From Sphingomonadales bacterium UBA656 (lineage in GTDB: Bacteria > Pseudomonadota > Alphaproteobacteria > Sphingomonadales > Sphingomonadaceae): DNA of 64,000 nt. The stretch's first letter is position 1. Each line of letters begins with the position of its first letter. Shown in pieces: positions 20,401-29,595 of the stretch. The position numbers and the translations under genes were made by a program. Under the pieces are notes generated by a model that was given only the letters and a program-made list of their open reading frames with translations, searched no databases and was not told the DNA's origin. The stretch lies in assembly GCA_002299895.1 (NCBI GenBank), contig DBOC01000004.1, forward strand, positions 19,699 to 83,698, written 5' to 3'.

Positions 20401-21147
20401 CTAAAGCGGCCCATGCGCCTGCCAGAGTAGCCGGAGCGCGGCATAGCCAACCAACAACGCCGTCAGCACCCGCAATAGATGCGGTGACAAATAACGCATG
20501 CCAAACAGGCTGCCGTATTGGCCGCCCACCAACACAGCGCCAAGCAGCAGGCCATATTGCAACGCTGGCTCGGCTAGCGAATGTACACCTGATTTCAATA
20601 TTTGACCCAGCAAGCCCGCGGCCGAGTTGATCAATATATACAGCGACGCGAAGGCGGCGATACGCCGCGCCTCTGCCCAGCGGATTAGGTGTAGCACGGG
20701 TGCCATGAATATGCCCCCGCCAATGCCCGACAGACCCGCGAGCAAGCCTACGCCGCCCGAAAGCGCGAGCAACACTGGCTTTGAGACTACACGCGGCGTC
20801 ATCTTATCCGCTTGGAGAAAGAGAGCGATAGCCGACGCCAACAATGTGACACCCAAAATCGTCAGGAACACAACCTGTTTCAGCGGCACCAGCCCGCCTG
20901 CAAAGGCAAGCGGCGCAGATACCATCAGCAAAGGCAGAACTTGCGGCCATGACACCAAGCCCGCACGCACAAAGCGAATGCTGCCGCCAGTAACGACGAT
21001 GATATTGCACACAAGCGCAATCACCGGGATCAACCGATAATCCACCCCCCATAAGGCAAGAAGCGCTGTGTAAGTCGACCCCCCGCCAAAGCCGACGGAT
21101 GCGTAAACAAACGCCACAAGAGCGAAGAGGCTGGCCAGCCAGATCAT
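20401..21147 (-). CDS. TauE/SafE family sulfite/anion exporter-like permease
   Basis: A 248-aa integral membrane protein of the TauE/SafE (DUF81) family, which moves sulfite or other organic and inorganic anions. Hydrophobic segments fill most of the chain (about seven to eight). Family features include the Gly-rich SVGFGGGSTYTALLALWGVDYR near the N-terminus and the repeat GLSGIGGGIFMAPVLHL near 140. It follows secA by 24 bases with a strong AAGGAGG ribosome site, so it may be cotranscribed; the functional link is unclear. Confidence 0.9.
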   Translation of the reverse strand: MIWLASLFALVAFVYASVGFGGGSTYTALLALWGVDYRLIPVIALVCNIIVVTGGSIRFVRAGLVSWPQVLPLLMVSAPLAFAGGLVPLKQVVFLTILGVTLLASAIALFLQADKMTPRVVSKPVLLALSGGVGLLAGLSGIGGGIFMAPVLHLIRWAEARRIAAFASLYILINSAAGLLGQILKSGVHSLAEPALQYGLLLGAVLVGGQYGSLFGMRYLSPHLLRVLTALLVGYAALRLLWQAHGPL

Positions 21148-21171
21148 CTTCGCACCTCCTTCATCTCCGTA

Positions 21172-23901
21172 TCAAAATGCGCCGTGACAGTGCTTATATT
21201 TCTGCCCTGAACCGCATGGACATGGGTCGTTGCGGCGCAGATCGGGGTTTCCTGCAAACGGGTCGCTGCCACCAGGGCCCGCGGCTGGCCGTGGGATTTT
21301 GGTTGTGACCAAGCCAAGAGCAGCAGCATCGCTGTCGGCACTATTATCTTCACCGGTAAACGGGTCGATATGCGTCGTCAGAAAATCGGGTAATTCAGGC
21401 AAATCTTGCGGGACCAATTCTTCCTCAGCGCGGAAATCATTGGTGGCGATGGTCCTGGTTACGCCTTCGCGAATGGCCGACAGCATGCGTTCAAACAGGC
21501 CAAAGGCCTCTTGCTTATATTCGTTGACCGGATTTTTCTGCGCATAAGCGCGCAGGTAAATCACCTGACGCAGGGCATCGAGAGTCGACAAATGTTCTTT
21601 CCAATGATGGTCGAGCGTTTGCAGCAAGATGCTCTTTTCGACCTGACGCCACATGAATTGGTCTAGCTTGGCGCCTTTCTCCGCAAATCGGGCGCTTGCC
21701 AATTCGGATATGCGGTCTTCGATCATTTCTGGTCCGAGGCCGTCTTCTTGCAGCCAGCTATCGATATCGGGCGCAAGACCCAGCACCATTGCGCATTTTT
21801 GCTTCAGGCCCTCCACATCCCATTGCTCGGGATATGTGCCTTCGGGGCAATGGTCGCTGACAATATTGTTTACCGTATCGTTGAGCATATCTTCAATGAT
21901 GTCATCGACGGCTTCTGCATCCATGATGTCGCTGCGTTGGTCATAAATAACCTTGCGCTGATCATTCATGACATTGTCATATTCGACCAGCTGCTTGCGG
22001 ATATCATAGTTGCGCGCTTCCACCTTTTTCTGAGCGGTTTCGATGGCTTTCGATAGCCATTTGCCGCCAATCGCCTCACCGTCTTCAAGGCTGGAGTTCA
22101 TCATTTTGGAGAACAGAGTTTCGGACCCAAAGATACGCAACAGATCATCGTCGAGCGACAAATAGAAACGGGAAAGACCCGGATCGCCCTGACGCCCCGA
22201 CCGGCCGCGCAGCTGGTTATCAATGCGGCGGCTTTCATGGCGTTCGGTCGCAAGAACGAACAATCCGCCCGCTTCGATAACTTTCGCTTTTTCGGCAGCA
22301 ATTTCGGCCTGCAAAGCCGCGATCGCAGCATCGCGTTCTGCTCCCTCAGGCATGTCGCCCAATTCATCATGCAACCGGAATTCAAAGTTACCGCCGAGCT
22401 GAATATCGGTACCGCGACCCGCCATGTTGGTGGCGATGGTAACGCTGCCTAAACGCCCGGCCTGCGCAACAATATGCGCCTCGCTTTCGTGGAAGCGGGC
22501 GTTCAAGACGCTATGCTTTACGCCTTCTTTTTCTAAGAATTCCGCCAGCAATTCGGATTTTTCAATCGATACCGTGCCGACCAGAACGGGCTGGCCGCGG
22601 TCATTGGCCTCTTTGATGGTCTTGGCGATGGCACCGAATTTATCTTGCGTGTTTTTGTAGAATTGGTCGTTCTCATCCACGCGCTGAACGGGCAGATTTG
22701 TTGGTATTTCGACGACATTGAGCTTGTAGATTTCATGAAACTCACCAGCTTCAGTCGCTGCGGTGCCCGTCATCCCCGACAATTTGGGGTACATGCGGAA
22801 ATAATTTTGGAAAGTGATGGTCGCCAGCGTCTGGTTTTCAGGCTCAATATCCACGCCTTCTTTGGCTTCGACTGCTTGGTGCAAGCCGTTGGACCAGCGA
22901 CGCCCGTCCATCATACGCCCTGTAAATTCGTCGATGATGATGACCTTGCCATCCTTGACGATGTAATCAATGTCGCGCTTGAACATCACATTGGCTTTGA
23001 GCGCCTGATCGAGATGGTGCACGACCAATGTATTTTCATAATCATACAGATTAGAACCGGTCAGCAAGCCAGCGCCCTCAAGCAGGCGTTCCACCTTCTC
23101 GGTGCCGTCTTCGGTCAGCGTGACATTGCGGCTCTTTTCGTCCTTGTCATAATCGCCCTCGTCCAACTGAAGCACGATGGCGTGGACCTGCATATAAAGT
23201 TCGGATTTATCATCGGTCGGGCCCGAAATAATCAAGGGCGTCCGTGCTTCATCGACCAAAATCGAATCGACTTCATCGACAATGGCGAAGTTGAATGGGC
23301 GCTGCACCATTTGCGCGCGCTCATATTTCATATTGTCGCGCAGATAATCGAAACCAAGTTCGTTGTTCGTCGCATAGGTAATGTCGCACGCATACGCTTC
23401 GCGGCGTTCATGTTCCGCGATGTTTGGCACGACAACGCCGGTGGTCAGGCCAAGGAAACCGTAAATTTTACCCATCCATTCCGCGTCACGGCGGGCCAGA
23501 TAGTCGTTGACGGTCACAACATGGACGCCCTTGCCTTCAATCGCGTTCAGGTAGCAGGCCAATGTTTCGGTTAAGGTTTTACCTTCACCGGTGCGCATTT
23601 CGGCGATTTCGCCGCGATGCAAAACAACGCCGCCGACCATCTGCACATCAAAATGTCGCATGCCCATCACGCGCTTTGATGCTTCACGCACCGTGGCAAA
23701 CGCCTCAGGCAGGATATCGTCAAGCGTTTCGCCTGCGGCCAAGCGGTCACGGAAAATCTGCGTTTGGCCCTTTAGGCTATCGTCGTCCATGGCGGCGATA
23801 TCGCCTTCGAGCGCGTTGATCTTATCAACAATCTTCATGATCGATTTGACGTAACGGTCGTTTGACGACCCGAAAATGGCTTTGGCAATTCCGCCGAGCA
23901 T
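21172..23901 (-). CDS. secA: Preprotein translocase ATPase SecA
   Basis: Motor that pushes unfolded preproteins through SecYEG at the inner membrane. It is 909 aa. Walker A RTGEGKT is at 103-109, with [20 protein letters not shown] in NBD1 and [18 protein letters not shown] in NBD2. A C-terminal zinc motif [14 protein letters not shown] (SecB/ribosome-binding tail) ends the chain. ATG 23901 has GAAGGA about 7 nt upstream; a 16-codon in-frame extension is possible but atypical. A small exported protein is encoded 87 bases upstream on the same strand, and the leader between them contains a GCACCT/AGGTGC hairpin. Confidence 0.98.
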   Translation of the reverse strand: MLGGIAKAIFGSSNDRYVKSIMKIVDKINALEGDIAAMDDDSLKGQTQIFRDRLAAGETLDDILPEAFATVREASKRVMGMRHFDVQMVGGVVLHRGEIAEMRTGEGKTLTETLACYLNAIEGKGVHVVTVNDYLARRDAEWMGKIYGFLGLTTGVVVPNIAEHERREAYACDITYATNNELGFDYLRDNMKYERAQMVQRPFNFAIVDEVDSILVDEARTPLIISGPTDDKSELYMQVHAIVLQLDEGDYDKDEKSRNVTLTEDGTEKVERLLEGAGLLTGSNLYDYENTLVVHHLDQALKANVMFKRDIDYIVKDGKVIIIDEFTGRMMDGRRWSNGLHQAVEAKEGVDIEPENQTLATITFQNYFRMYPKLSGMTGTAATEAGEFHEIYKLNVVEIPTNLPVQRVDENDQFYKNTQDKFGAIAKTIKEANDRGQPVLVGTVSIEKSELLAEFLEKEGVKHSVLNARFHESEAHIVAQAGRLGSVTIATNMAGRGTDIQLGGNFEFRLHDELGDMPEGAERDAAIAALQAEIAAEKAKVIEAGGLFVLATERHESRRIDNQLRGRSGRQGDPGLSRFYLSLDDDLLRIFGSETLFSKMMNSSLEDGEAIGGKWLSKAIETAQKKVEARNYDIRKQLVEYDNVMNDQRKVIYDQRSDIMDAEAVDDIIEDMLNDTVNNIVSDHCPEGTYPEQWDVEGLKQKCAMVLGLAPDIDSWLQEDGLGPEMIEDRISELASARFAEKGAKLDQFMWRQVEKSILLQTLDHHWKEHLSTLDALRQVIYLRAYAQKNPVNEYKQEAFGLFERMLSAIREGVTRTIATNDFRAEEELVPQDLPELPDFLTTHIDPFTGEDNSADSDAAALGLVTTKIPRPAAGPGGSDPFAGNPDLRRNDPCPCGSGQKYKHCHGAF

Positions 23902-23988
23902 GGATAATTCCTTCAAAATATTTGGGAGACGCGCACAGATGGCGCGCATTAGTTGGCTGTGGAAGGCACCTAAAAAGGTGCAGAAAGC

Positions 23989-24261
23989 CTAACCTAAGAT
24001 AATATCATGCCGGCCAACCGGCGTATCTGGCGCTATGACAGATGGATTTGCTGCACCCCGAGCGGGAGAAAGTGACGCCCGCACCTGCGCGGTCTCACGG
24101 ACCACGGGTTCAGAAGCGGCAACAGCCTCAAACGCCGCGGCAGAAACATAAGCTTGCGTAACCGCCATATCCACTGACGCAGACGCGGAAGAAACGGGAC
24201 GTGCCGCCTCCGCCGCGGAAAATCCGCTCATCATCGCCAGTAAATAAATCAATAAACGCAT
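23989..24261 (-). CDS. Small exported protein upstream of secA
   Basis: A 90-aa protein of unrecognised family. MRLLIYLLAMMSGFSAAEA looks like a Sec signal peptide with an AEA|A cleavage site. The mature part is Ala/Ser/Val-rich (ASASVDMAVTQAYVSAAAF) and ends in a basic, Pro/Gly-containing tail (SLSPARGAANPSVIAP, then VGRHDIILG). I chose ATG 24261 at the start of the signal peptide; a longer frame runs upstream. It sits directly before secA on the same strand and is divergent from argJ. By position it resembles SecM, but no known arrest motif (SecM FxxxxWIxxxxGIRAGP or RAPP type) is present. Confidence 0.65.
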   Translation of the reverse strand: MRLLIYLLAMMSGFSAAEAARPVSSASASVDMAVTQAYVSAAAFEAVAASEPVVRETAQVRASLSPARGAANPSVIAPDTPVGRHDIILG

Positions 24262-24437
24262 ATTTTGCCCTATCAGGTGCTGCGACGCATATAGGGACAC
24301 AAACCGCCTGCGTCTATCCCGAAGCACGTTGTGTGGCGTGCATTGCCGGTTGCGCCAATTGCGGCCAACAGATAAACGAGATGAAGCATTTCATAGCTCG
24401 TCTTAATTACTCGAAAATATTACAAGGTTTCAAATAC

Positions 24438-25661
24438 TTGTCCAGCACTTCTCCACTCGCCGTTCCTTTCCCCCTCATGCCCGAAATTGCAGGCGCGACG
24501 CCGCGTGTTGCGTGTGCGCGGTATAAGGAATGGGACCGCTGTGATTTGAGCTATGTGACGTTTGACGCAGGCACAACGGTCGCAGGCGTGACGACACAAA
24601 ATCTGTGCTGTTCAGCCGAGGTTGACCTGTGCCGTGCGCATTTGCCGCATGGCCGTGCGCGTGCGCTGGTGGTGAATGCGGGCAATAGCAACGCCTTCAC
24701 CGGGCAGCGGGGCAAGGATGCGGTGGACGCGATTACGGGCCAAGTGGCGGCGCATTTGAACTGCGACGTAACCGAGATATTCGTGTCTTCAACCGGCGTC
24801 ATTGGCGTGCCACTGCCCATCGATAAGGCGCAAGCCGGTCTTCAAGCAGTTTTTAATGCGGCACCATGCAGCTGGGAAGATGTCACACATGGCATTGGCA
24901 CCACCGACACCTTTGCCAAGGGCGCAACGGCCAGCGCGATGGTTGATGGTCATAAGGTGCAGATTGTCGGCATAATCAAGGGTTCGGGCATGATCGCGCC
25001 GGACATGGCAACGATGCTGGGATACATCTTCACCGATGCCGCCGTCGACGCGACTTTCTTGCAGCAGCTTTTGTCCGCCGCCAATCAAGCAAGCTTTAGC
25101 TGCATTACCGTGGACAGCGACACATCGACCAGCGACACCGTACTTGCCTTTGCCACAGGCAAAGCAGGCAATGCGCCATTGTCCTCTTTCGATGATGTCG
25201 GCGCAGACGCCTTTGCAGCGGCGTTAAGCGATGTCTGTCGCCAATTGGCGCATCTCGTGGTGCGGGATGGCGAAGGAGCGCAGAAGTTTATTGAAATTCA
25301 GGTTAGCGGCGCAACGAACGACGACAGTGCGCGGCGCATTGGGTTAGCGATTGCCAATTCGCCCTTGGTCAAAACCGCGATTGCGGGTGAGGATGCCAAT
25401 TGGGGCCGCGTGGTCATGGCGGTTGGTAAAGCCGGTGAACCTGCAAACCGCGACACGCTCTCGATCCGCTTTGGCGCCACGTTGGTCGCGCAAAATGGTT
25501 TGGCGGTGGCCGATTATGACGAGGCGCCGGTCGCGCGTCACCTCCAGCAAAAAGAAATAGAGATCGGCGTTGATCTTGGCCTTGGGTCGGGGCACGCCAC
25601 GGTGTGGACGTGCGACCTGACCCACGGCTATATCAGCATCAACGCCGATTATCGCAGCTAG
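24438..25661 (+). CDS. argJ: Bifunctional ornithine acetyltransferase / N-acetylglutamate synthase
   Basis: Recycles acetyl groups between acetylornithine and glutamate in cyclic arginine synthesis. It is 407 aa from the TTG at 24438. Self-cleavage nucleophile Thr192 lies in GMIAPDMATMLGY. ALVVNAGNSNAFTG near 78 and INADYRS at the C-terminus are family hallmarks. The start is uncertain. TTG 24438 preserves the family N-terminal SPLAVPFPLMPEIAGA segment. ATG 24477 would cut it, and ATG 24381 would lengthen it. It is divergent from the small exported protein and converges on trxA. Confidence 0.93.
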   Translation: MSSTSPLAVPFPLMPEIAGATPRVACARYKEWDRCDLSYVTFDAGTTVAGVTTQNLCCSAEVDLCRAHLPHGRARALVVNAGNSNAFTGQRGKDAVDAITGQVAAHLNCDVTEIFVSSTGVIGVPLPIDKAQAGLQAVFNAAPCSWEDVTHGIGTTDTFAKGATASAMVDGHKVQIVGIIKGSGMIAPDMATMLGYIFTDAAVDATFLQQLLSAANQASFSCITVDSDTSTSDTVLAFATGKAGNAPLSSFDDVGADAFAAALSDVCRQLAHLVVRDGEGAQKFIEIQVSGATNDDSARRIGLAIANSPLVKTAIAGEDANWGRVVMAVGKAGEPANRDTLSIRFGATLVAQNGLAVADYDEAPVARHLQQKEIEIGVDLGLGSGHATVWTCDLTHGYISINADYRS

Positions 25662-25761
25662 GAAATGCCCTTGCAGGCAGAATGACTACCTGCGGCGGAC
25701 ATTTCACTTCGATATCTTTGCCATTTTGACGCCGCGAAGGTGGATTTAAGTGGTCCTGACC

Positions 25762-26082
25762 CTAAAGCGCGGCTTCGAGCCAGCTTTTCAATTGTGCCTT
25801 GGGCGCGGCGCCGACTTTGGTATCCGCAATTTCCCCGTCCTTGAACAGGATCATCGTTGGAATTCCGCGCACGCCATATTTTGCAGGCGTATCAGGATGA
25901 TCATCAATGTTCAGCTTCACAATCTCGACCTGACCAGCCAATTCTTCACTGATTTCTTCGAGGCTTGGGCCAATCATCTTACATGGGCCACACCATTCGG
26001 CCCAGAAATCGACCAATACGGGCTTGCCTGATGACAGAACGGTTGCGGCGAAATCATTGTCGCCAACATTTTTGGTAGCCAT
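25762..26082 (-). CDS. trxA: Thioredoxin
   Basis: A 106-aa cytoplasmic thioredoxin. The redox-active WCGPC (Cys31, Cys34) is in VLVDFWAEWCGPCK, with the cis-Pro loop in VRGIPTMILFKDG. The ATG at 26082 is preceded by AAAGGAG, giving MATKNVGDNDF; the frame extends further but lacks family similarity. It follows addA by 81 bases on the same strand, so it may have its own promoter or be read from the add operon. Confidence 0.96.
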   Translation of the reverse strand: MATKNVGDNDFAATVLSSGKPVLVDFWAEWCGPCKMIGPSLEEISEELAGQVEIVKLNIDDHPDTPAKYGVRGIPTMILFKDGEIADTKVGAAPKAQLKSWLEAAL

Positions 26083-26163
26083 GTGAATCTCCTTTGTTTC
26101 GTCCCATCTATTGCCGCTTCCGAAGGCTGACAAGGACCATGCGCAATAGTTTTACTTATCCTG

Positions 26164-29100
26164 TCAAGAGGCAGGGTAATAAGGTGCCAAGATATCGTCA
26201 GAAAGCGTGATGAAGCGCGGCGCATACGTGAACAAGAGCGATACTTCTATGCGCGCGGCGGGGAAGATGGTCTGCAATGCTGCACGATAATGCGCCATTT
26301 GCCGCAAATATGCGGCAGGCACGCCGTTTTCATCCTGCGGCACTTGCCGACCCGTCTTGAAATCGATGGCGCGCACCAAATCTGGTTCAACCAGCAACCG
26401 GTCAATCCGTCCGTTGATGACCGTTTCGCCAACGACAGCGACCAATGGCACCTCCGCGCGCGCCGCGGGACCAAAAAACGCGGCCCATTGCGGGTCACCG
26501 ACGATAGCGCGCACCTCGGCCATCAGCTGCGCCGGATCAATGTCATGATCAGGCGTCTGTGCAGCCAAATATTGCTCCGCCTTTTGCAGGGATGCATCGT
26601 CAGTGATGCGTTCCAATAAAGCATGGATCAGCTTGCCACGGACCGCCGCCTTGCGCATGGCCGCAATCGCGGGTGCATCACCATAATCATCGTCATCCAC
26701 ACGCGACGGTACTAACGGACGCGGGGGGCGTTGTTCCGCTGGAGCTGGCGTGAAAAGCCATGACGGCAGGCTATGGGACGCCTTGGTGGGTGCAGGCCGC
26801 GTCATACTGCCCTCTGGCGGTGTCAAGGAAGCACCCTGAAGCCCGACATGGCGCATCACCCTGCCCCAGCGCGGCTCATCCTGCCAATCACAACCGAGCG
26901 CCACCATGCCCCGCTGCAGCAGCGTGCACCAGCTTTCGGCTGGCGGCTCGCCCTTGCGGCTAATGCCCAAGGACCCGGCCATGATAAGCCGTTCCTCGGC
27001 CCGCGTAATCGCGACGTAGAGCAAGCGTTTATGCTCTTGCAGCTCGCGGATTTTTTGCATGTCGACAATGTCTTGCAACCGCCCTGATTTTTCGGCCTTG
27101 CGGATGGGCAATAACGGCGTGCGCTGCCCCTCATCCATTAACAGTTCGACCGAATGGTCCGGTTTCTTGGTCGGGTCAGATGTGACGTCCGCCAATATAA
27201 CCACCGGCGCTTGCAAGCCCTTGGCACCATGGACGGTCATGATCCTGACCTCTTGGCTGCTGCTATCGCCCTCGCGTTTGATTTCGGTGTCGCCACGGTC
27301 AAACCATGCAATGAATTTCTGTAAGCCGCCGCCCTGCTGCTGTTCAAATTGTAGCGCGGCATTCAGCATTTCTTCGATGGGTACCAAAACCTCACTACCC
27401 AAGCGCGCGGTGAATTTACGCCGTGCGCCGATAGGCCCGGACAAGATTTGCTCAAGGAAATGATAGACCGTATTAAAATCGGCCATGGACAGCATGTCCC
27501 GCAGCGGCGCAATTTGTTGGTCAAGCTCTGGCCGGTCGCGAATATGCTGCCACAGGCTGCCCGTGCGGTCGCCGACATAGCCATATTGCAGCAAAGTATC
27601 CTGCGACCAACCAATGATAGGAGAGACCAGCAAACAGGCGAGGCTGAAATCATCATTGGGCTGCAGCACAAATTTGATGGCAGCGAGCAAATCTTGCACC
27701 ACCAACGGTTGCAACAACCGAAGCCGGTCGACACCCGCAACAGGCACATTGCGTTCATGCAATTGCGCCACCAGCATCGACGCCATGTCGCCACGGCTGC
27801 GCAATAGGAACATGATATCGCCGGGTTCGAGCGGACGATTTTTGCTAACCAGCCAAGGTTTCGCGTCGATCAGTCCCTTGACATGATCCGCCAGTTTTTC
27901 GGCCAGCGCGCGTTTTTCGTCGCTGAACCAATCCTCTTCTTCGTCTGCGCCGCTGTCGTCTTGGCCATCGGGCTTGGCGGATATGGGTTCAAAGAGCTCT
28001 ACCATGCCGACAGCCGGCTTATCGCTATAATGCGGGGCGATTTCACCGCTTAAGCCAAAGCTTTCAGGGCCGGATACTTCGATAACGGCGTTCACGAAAT
28101 CAAGGATGGGCGGCGTCGAACGGAAGCTTTGCGATAGGGTCAGCTGGTTTAACGTGGATCCCGATTTACCAATCCGCTCGGCAAAATATACGCCCGCGGC
28201 TTCATAACGTTCGGGGGCGGTACCCTGAAATCCGTAAATGGCCTGTTTGAAATCGCCCACGGAGAACAAGGTTCGGCTCTTATCGGGTTTTACACCCAAT
28301 CCGCTGTAAAAATCATCGCTGAGCGCGCTGATGATATCCCATTGCGCGGCGTTGGTGTCCTGCGCCTCGTCGACCAATATGTGATCAATCTGTCGATCAA
28401 GCTTAAACCGCACCCAATCCGCCATTTGACCATTTTGCAGCAACGCCGCCGTGCGCCGGATCATGTCGTCAAAATCGACCGCGCCAAGCGCGTGTTTCGC
28501 CTTGCTATATTGGGCCGCAAATTCCTTGCCCACCAACAAAGCCCGCGCCAGCCTATCGGCATATTGGGCGCGCATCATTTGCCCCATCAACTGGTTAGTC
28601 CAATCGAACATCTTTGATGCGAGCGCCTTATAGTCTTCGTTTAGCGGCGTATGGTTCTGGGACGCATTCAGAACTTCACCCTTGGCAGTTGACCAGCAGC
28701 CATGCAGCTCCGTGAATGAAGCAGCCCGTTCGGCAGGCGAACGCGACAGCCAGTTCTGAAGCACCGCTGCGCGCTTACCACCCCGGCTATCGGCCTTGTT
28801 TTTGCACCATATAAGATTGGCGTCGATGACGGATTGCAGATCTGCGCGCGGGATCTGTGCGTCGGCGAACGCGGCCGCCAACATATCTTCCGCTGATCCC
28901 GAAAAGCTGACATCTGCCAAACGCCGCGCCCAGACCACGGCCCCTGCATCATCGGGGATCGCGGCCATCACATCGGGCGCAGCCGCCGTGCGGTGCAAGA
29001 AGCGCAAGGCCCCCTCCTCACCCATGTTCCGGCTCAGTTCTTGCAAATTAGAGATGATGTTGAGATCGCCGCGCGTTTCGGCATCTAGGACCAAGCTGGT

Positions 29101-29595
29101 AAGCGCCGTATCTAGCAACTCGCGTTGTTCGCGGCCTTCAATTGGCTTAAAACCCGGGACGAGGCCAGCCTCTTCGGGAAAGCTGCCGAGAAGCGATTGG
29201 CAGAAGCTATGGATCGTCAAAATCTGCAAGCCCCCTCCAGGCGCGTCCAATACCTTGGCGAACAACTGCCGCGCTTTCTTGCGCGCTTCGGGGCCTGCAT
29301 CGGCACCAATCGCCTCAAGGTCATGGAACAGAAGCCCGTCGTCCATCTGCACCCAAGTCGCCAGCAGCTGATTGATGCGGTCGGCCATTTCGGACGCGCC
29401 AGCCTTGGTAAAGGTGATGCACAATAAATTTTCCGGCTCGACGTCATTTTCCAGCAAAAGCCGAATGACGCGGGCCGTGAGCACTTGCGTTTTACCCGTC
29501 CCTGCCGACGCGCTCAGCCAGATATTGTCGCGCGGCACAACGGCGCTGCTTTGCGCGGCAATTAAGGGGTGCAGATTTTTGGGTTCCGCACTCAT
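26164..29595 (-). CDS. addA: Double-strand break repair helicase AddA
   Basis: UvrD-like helicase-nuclease subunit of the AddAB (RecBCD-equivalent) complex that resects DNA ends for recombination. It is 1,143 aa, alphaproteobacterial type. Walker A SASAGTGKTQVLTAR is at about 28-42, and Walker B is HILVDEAQDTNAAQWDI near 400. GAKGLQAPVVILADV and LLYVAITRAEERL are later helicase motifs. The C-terminal nuclease signature is RAIDFKTGRQVP. The ATG overlaps the addB stop (ATGA), so synthesis of the two subunits is coupled. Confidence 0.95.
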   Translation of the reverse strand: MSAEPKNLHPLIAAQSSAVVPRDNIWLSASAGTGKTQVLTARVIRLLLENDVEPENLLCITFTKAGASEMADRINQLLATWVQMDDGLLFHDLEAIGADAGPEARKKARQLFAKVLDAPGGGLQILTIHSFCQSLLGSFPEEAGLVPGFKPIEGREQRELLDTALTSLVLDAETRGDLNIISNLQELSRNMGEEGALRFLHRTAAAPDVMAAIPDDAGAVVWARRLADVSFSGSAEDMLAAAFADAQIPRADLQSVIDANLIWCKNKADSRGGKRAAVLQNWLSRSPAERAASFTELHGCWSTAKGEVLNASQNHTPLNEDYKALASKMFDWTNQLMGQMMRAQYADRLARALLVGKEFAAQYSKAKHALGAVDFDDMIRRTAALLQNGQMADWVRFKLDRQIDHILVDEAQDTNAAQWDIISALSDDFYSGLGVKPDKSRTLFSVGDFKQAIYGFQGTAPERYEAAGVYFAERIGKSGSTLNQLTLSQSFRSTPPILDFVNAVIEVSGPESFGLSGEIAPHYSDKPAVGMVELFEPISAKPDGQDDSGADEEEDWFSDEKRALAEKLADHVKGLIDAKPWLVSKNRPLEPGDIMFLLRSRGDMASMLVAQLHERNVPVAGVDRLRLLQPLVVQDLLAAIKFVLQPNDDFSLACLLVSPIIGWSQDTLLQYGYVGDRTGSLWQHIRDRPELDQQIAPLRDMLSMADFNTVYHFLEQILSGPIGARRKFTARLGSEVLVPIEEMLNAALQFEQQQGGGLQKFIAWFDRGDTEIKREGDSSSQEVRIMTVHGAKGLQAPVVILADVTSDPTKKPDHSVELLMDEGQRTPLLPIRKAEKSGRLQDIVDMQKIRELQEHKRLLYVAITRAEERLIMAGSLGISRKGEPPAESWCTLLQRGMVALGCDWQDEPRWGRVMRHVGLQGASLTPPEGSMTRPAPTKASHSLPSWLFTPAPAEQRPPRPLVPSRVDDDDYGDAPAIAAMRKAAVRGKLIHALLERITDDASLQKAEQYLAAQTPDHDIDPAQLMAEVRAIVGDPQWAAFFGPAARAEVPLVAVVGETVINGRIDRLLVEPDLVRAIDFKTGRQVPQDENGVPAAYLRQMAHYRAALQTIFPAARIEVSLLFTYAPRFITLSDDILAPYYPAS

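Noticed and set aside
22645..23574. A 309-codon open frame opposite secA
   Set aside because: Composition is a mirror of SecA codons and no family motif is visible; secA on the other strand is certain.
25663..25704. Nested short inverted repeats between argJ and trxA (GCAGG/CCTGC inside AAATG/CATTT)
   Set aside because: Arms are 5 bp with unpaired bases between and there is no T-run, so a terminator call is not supported.
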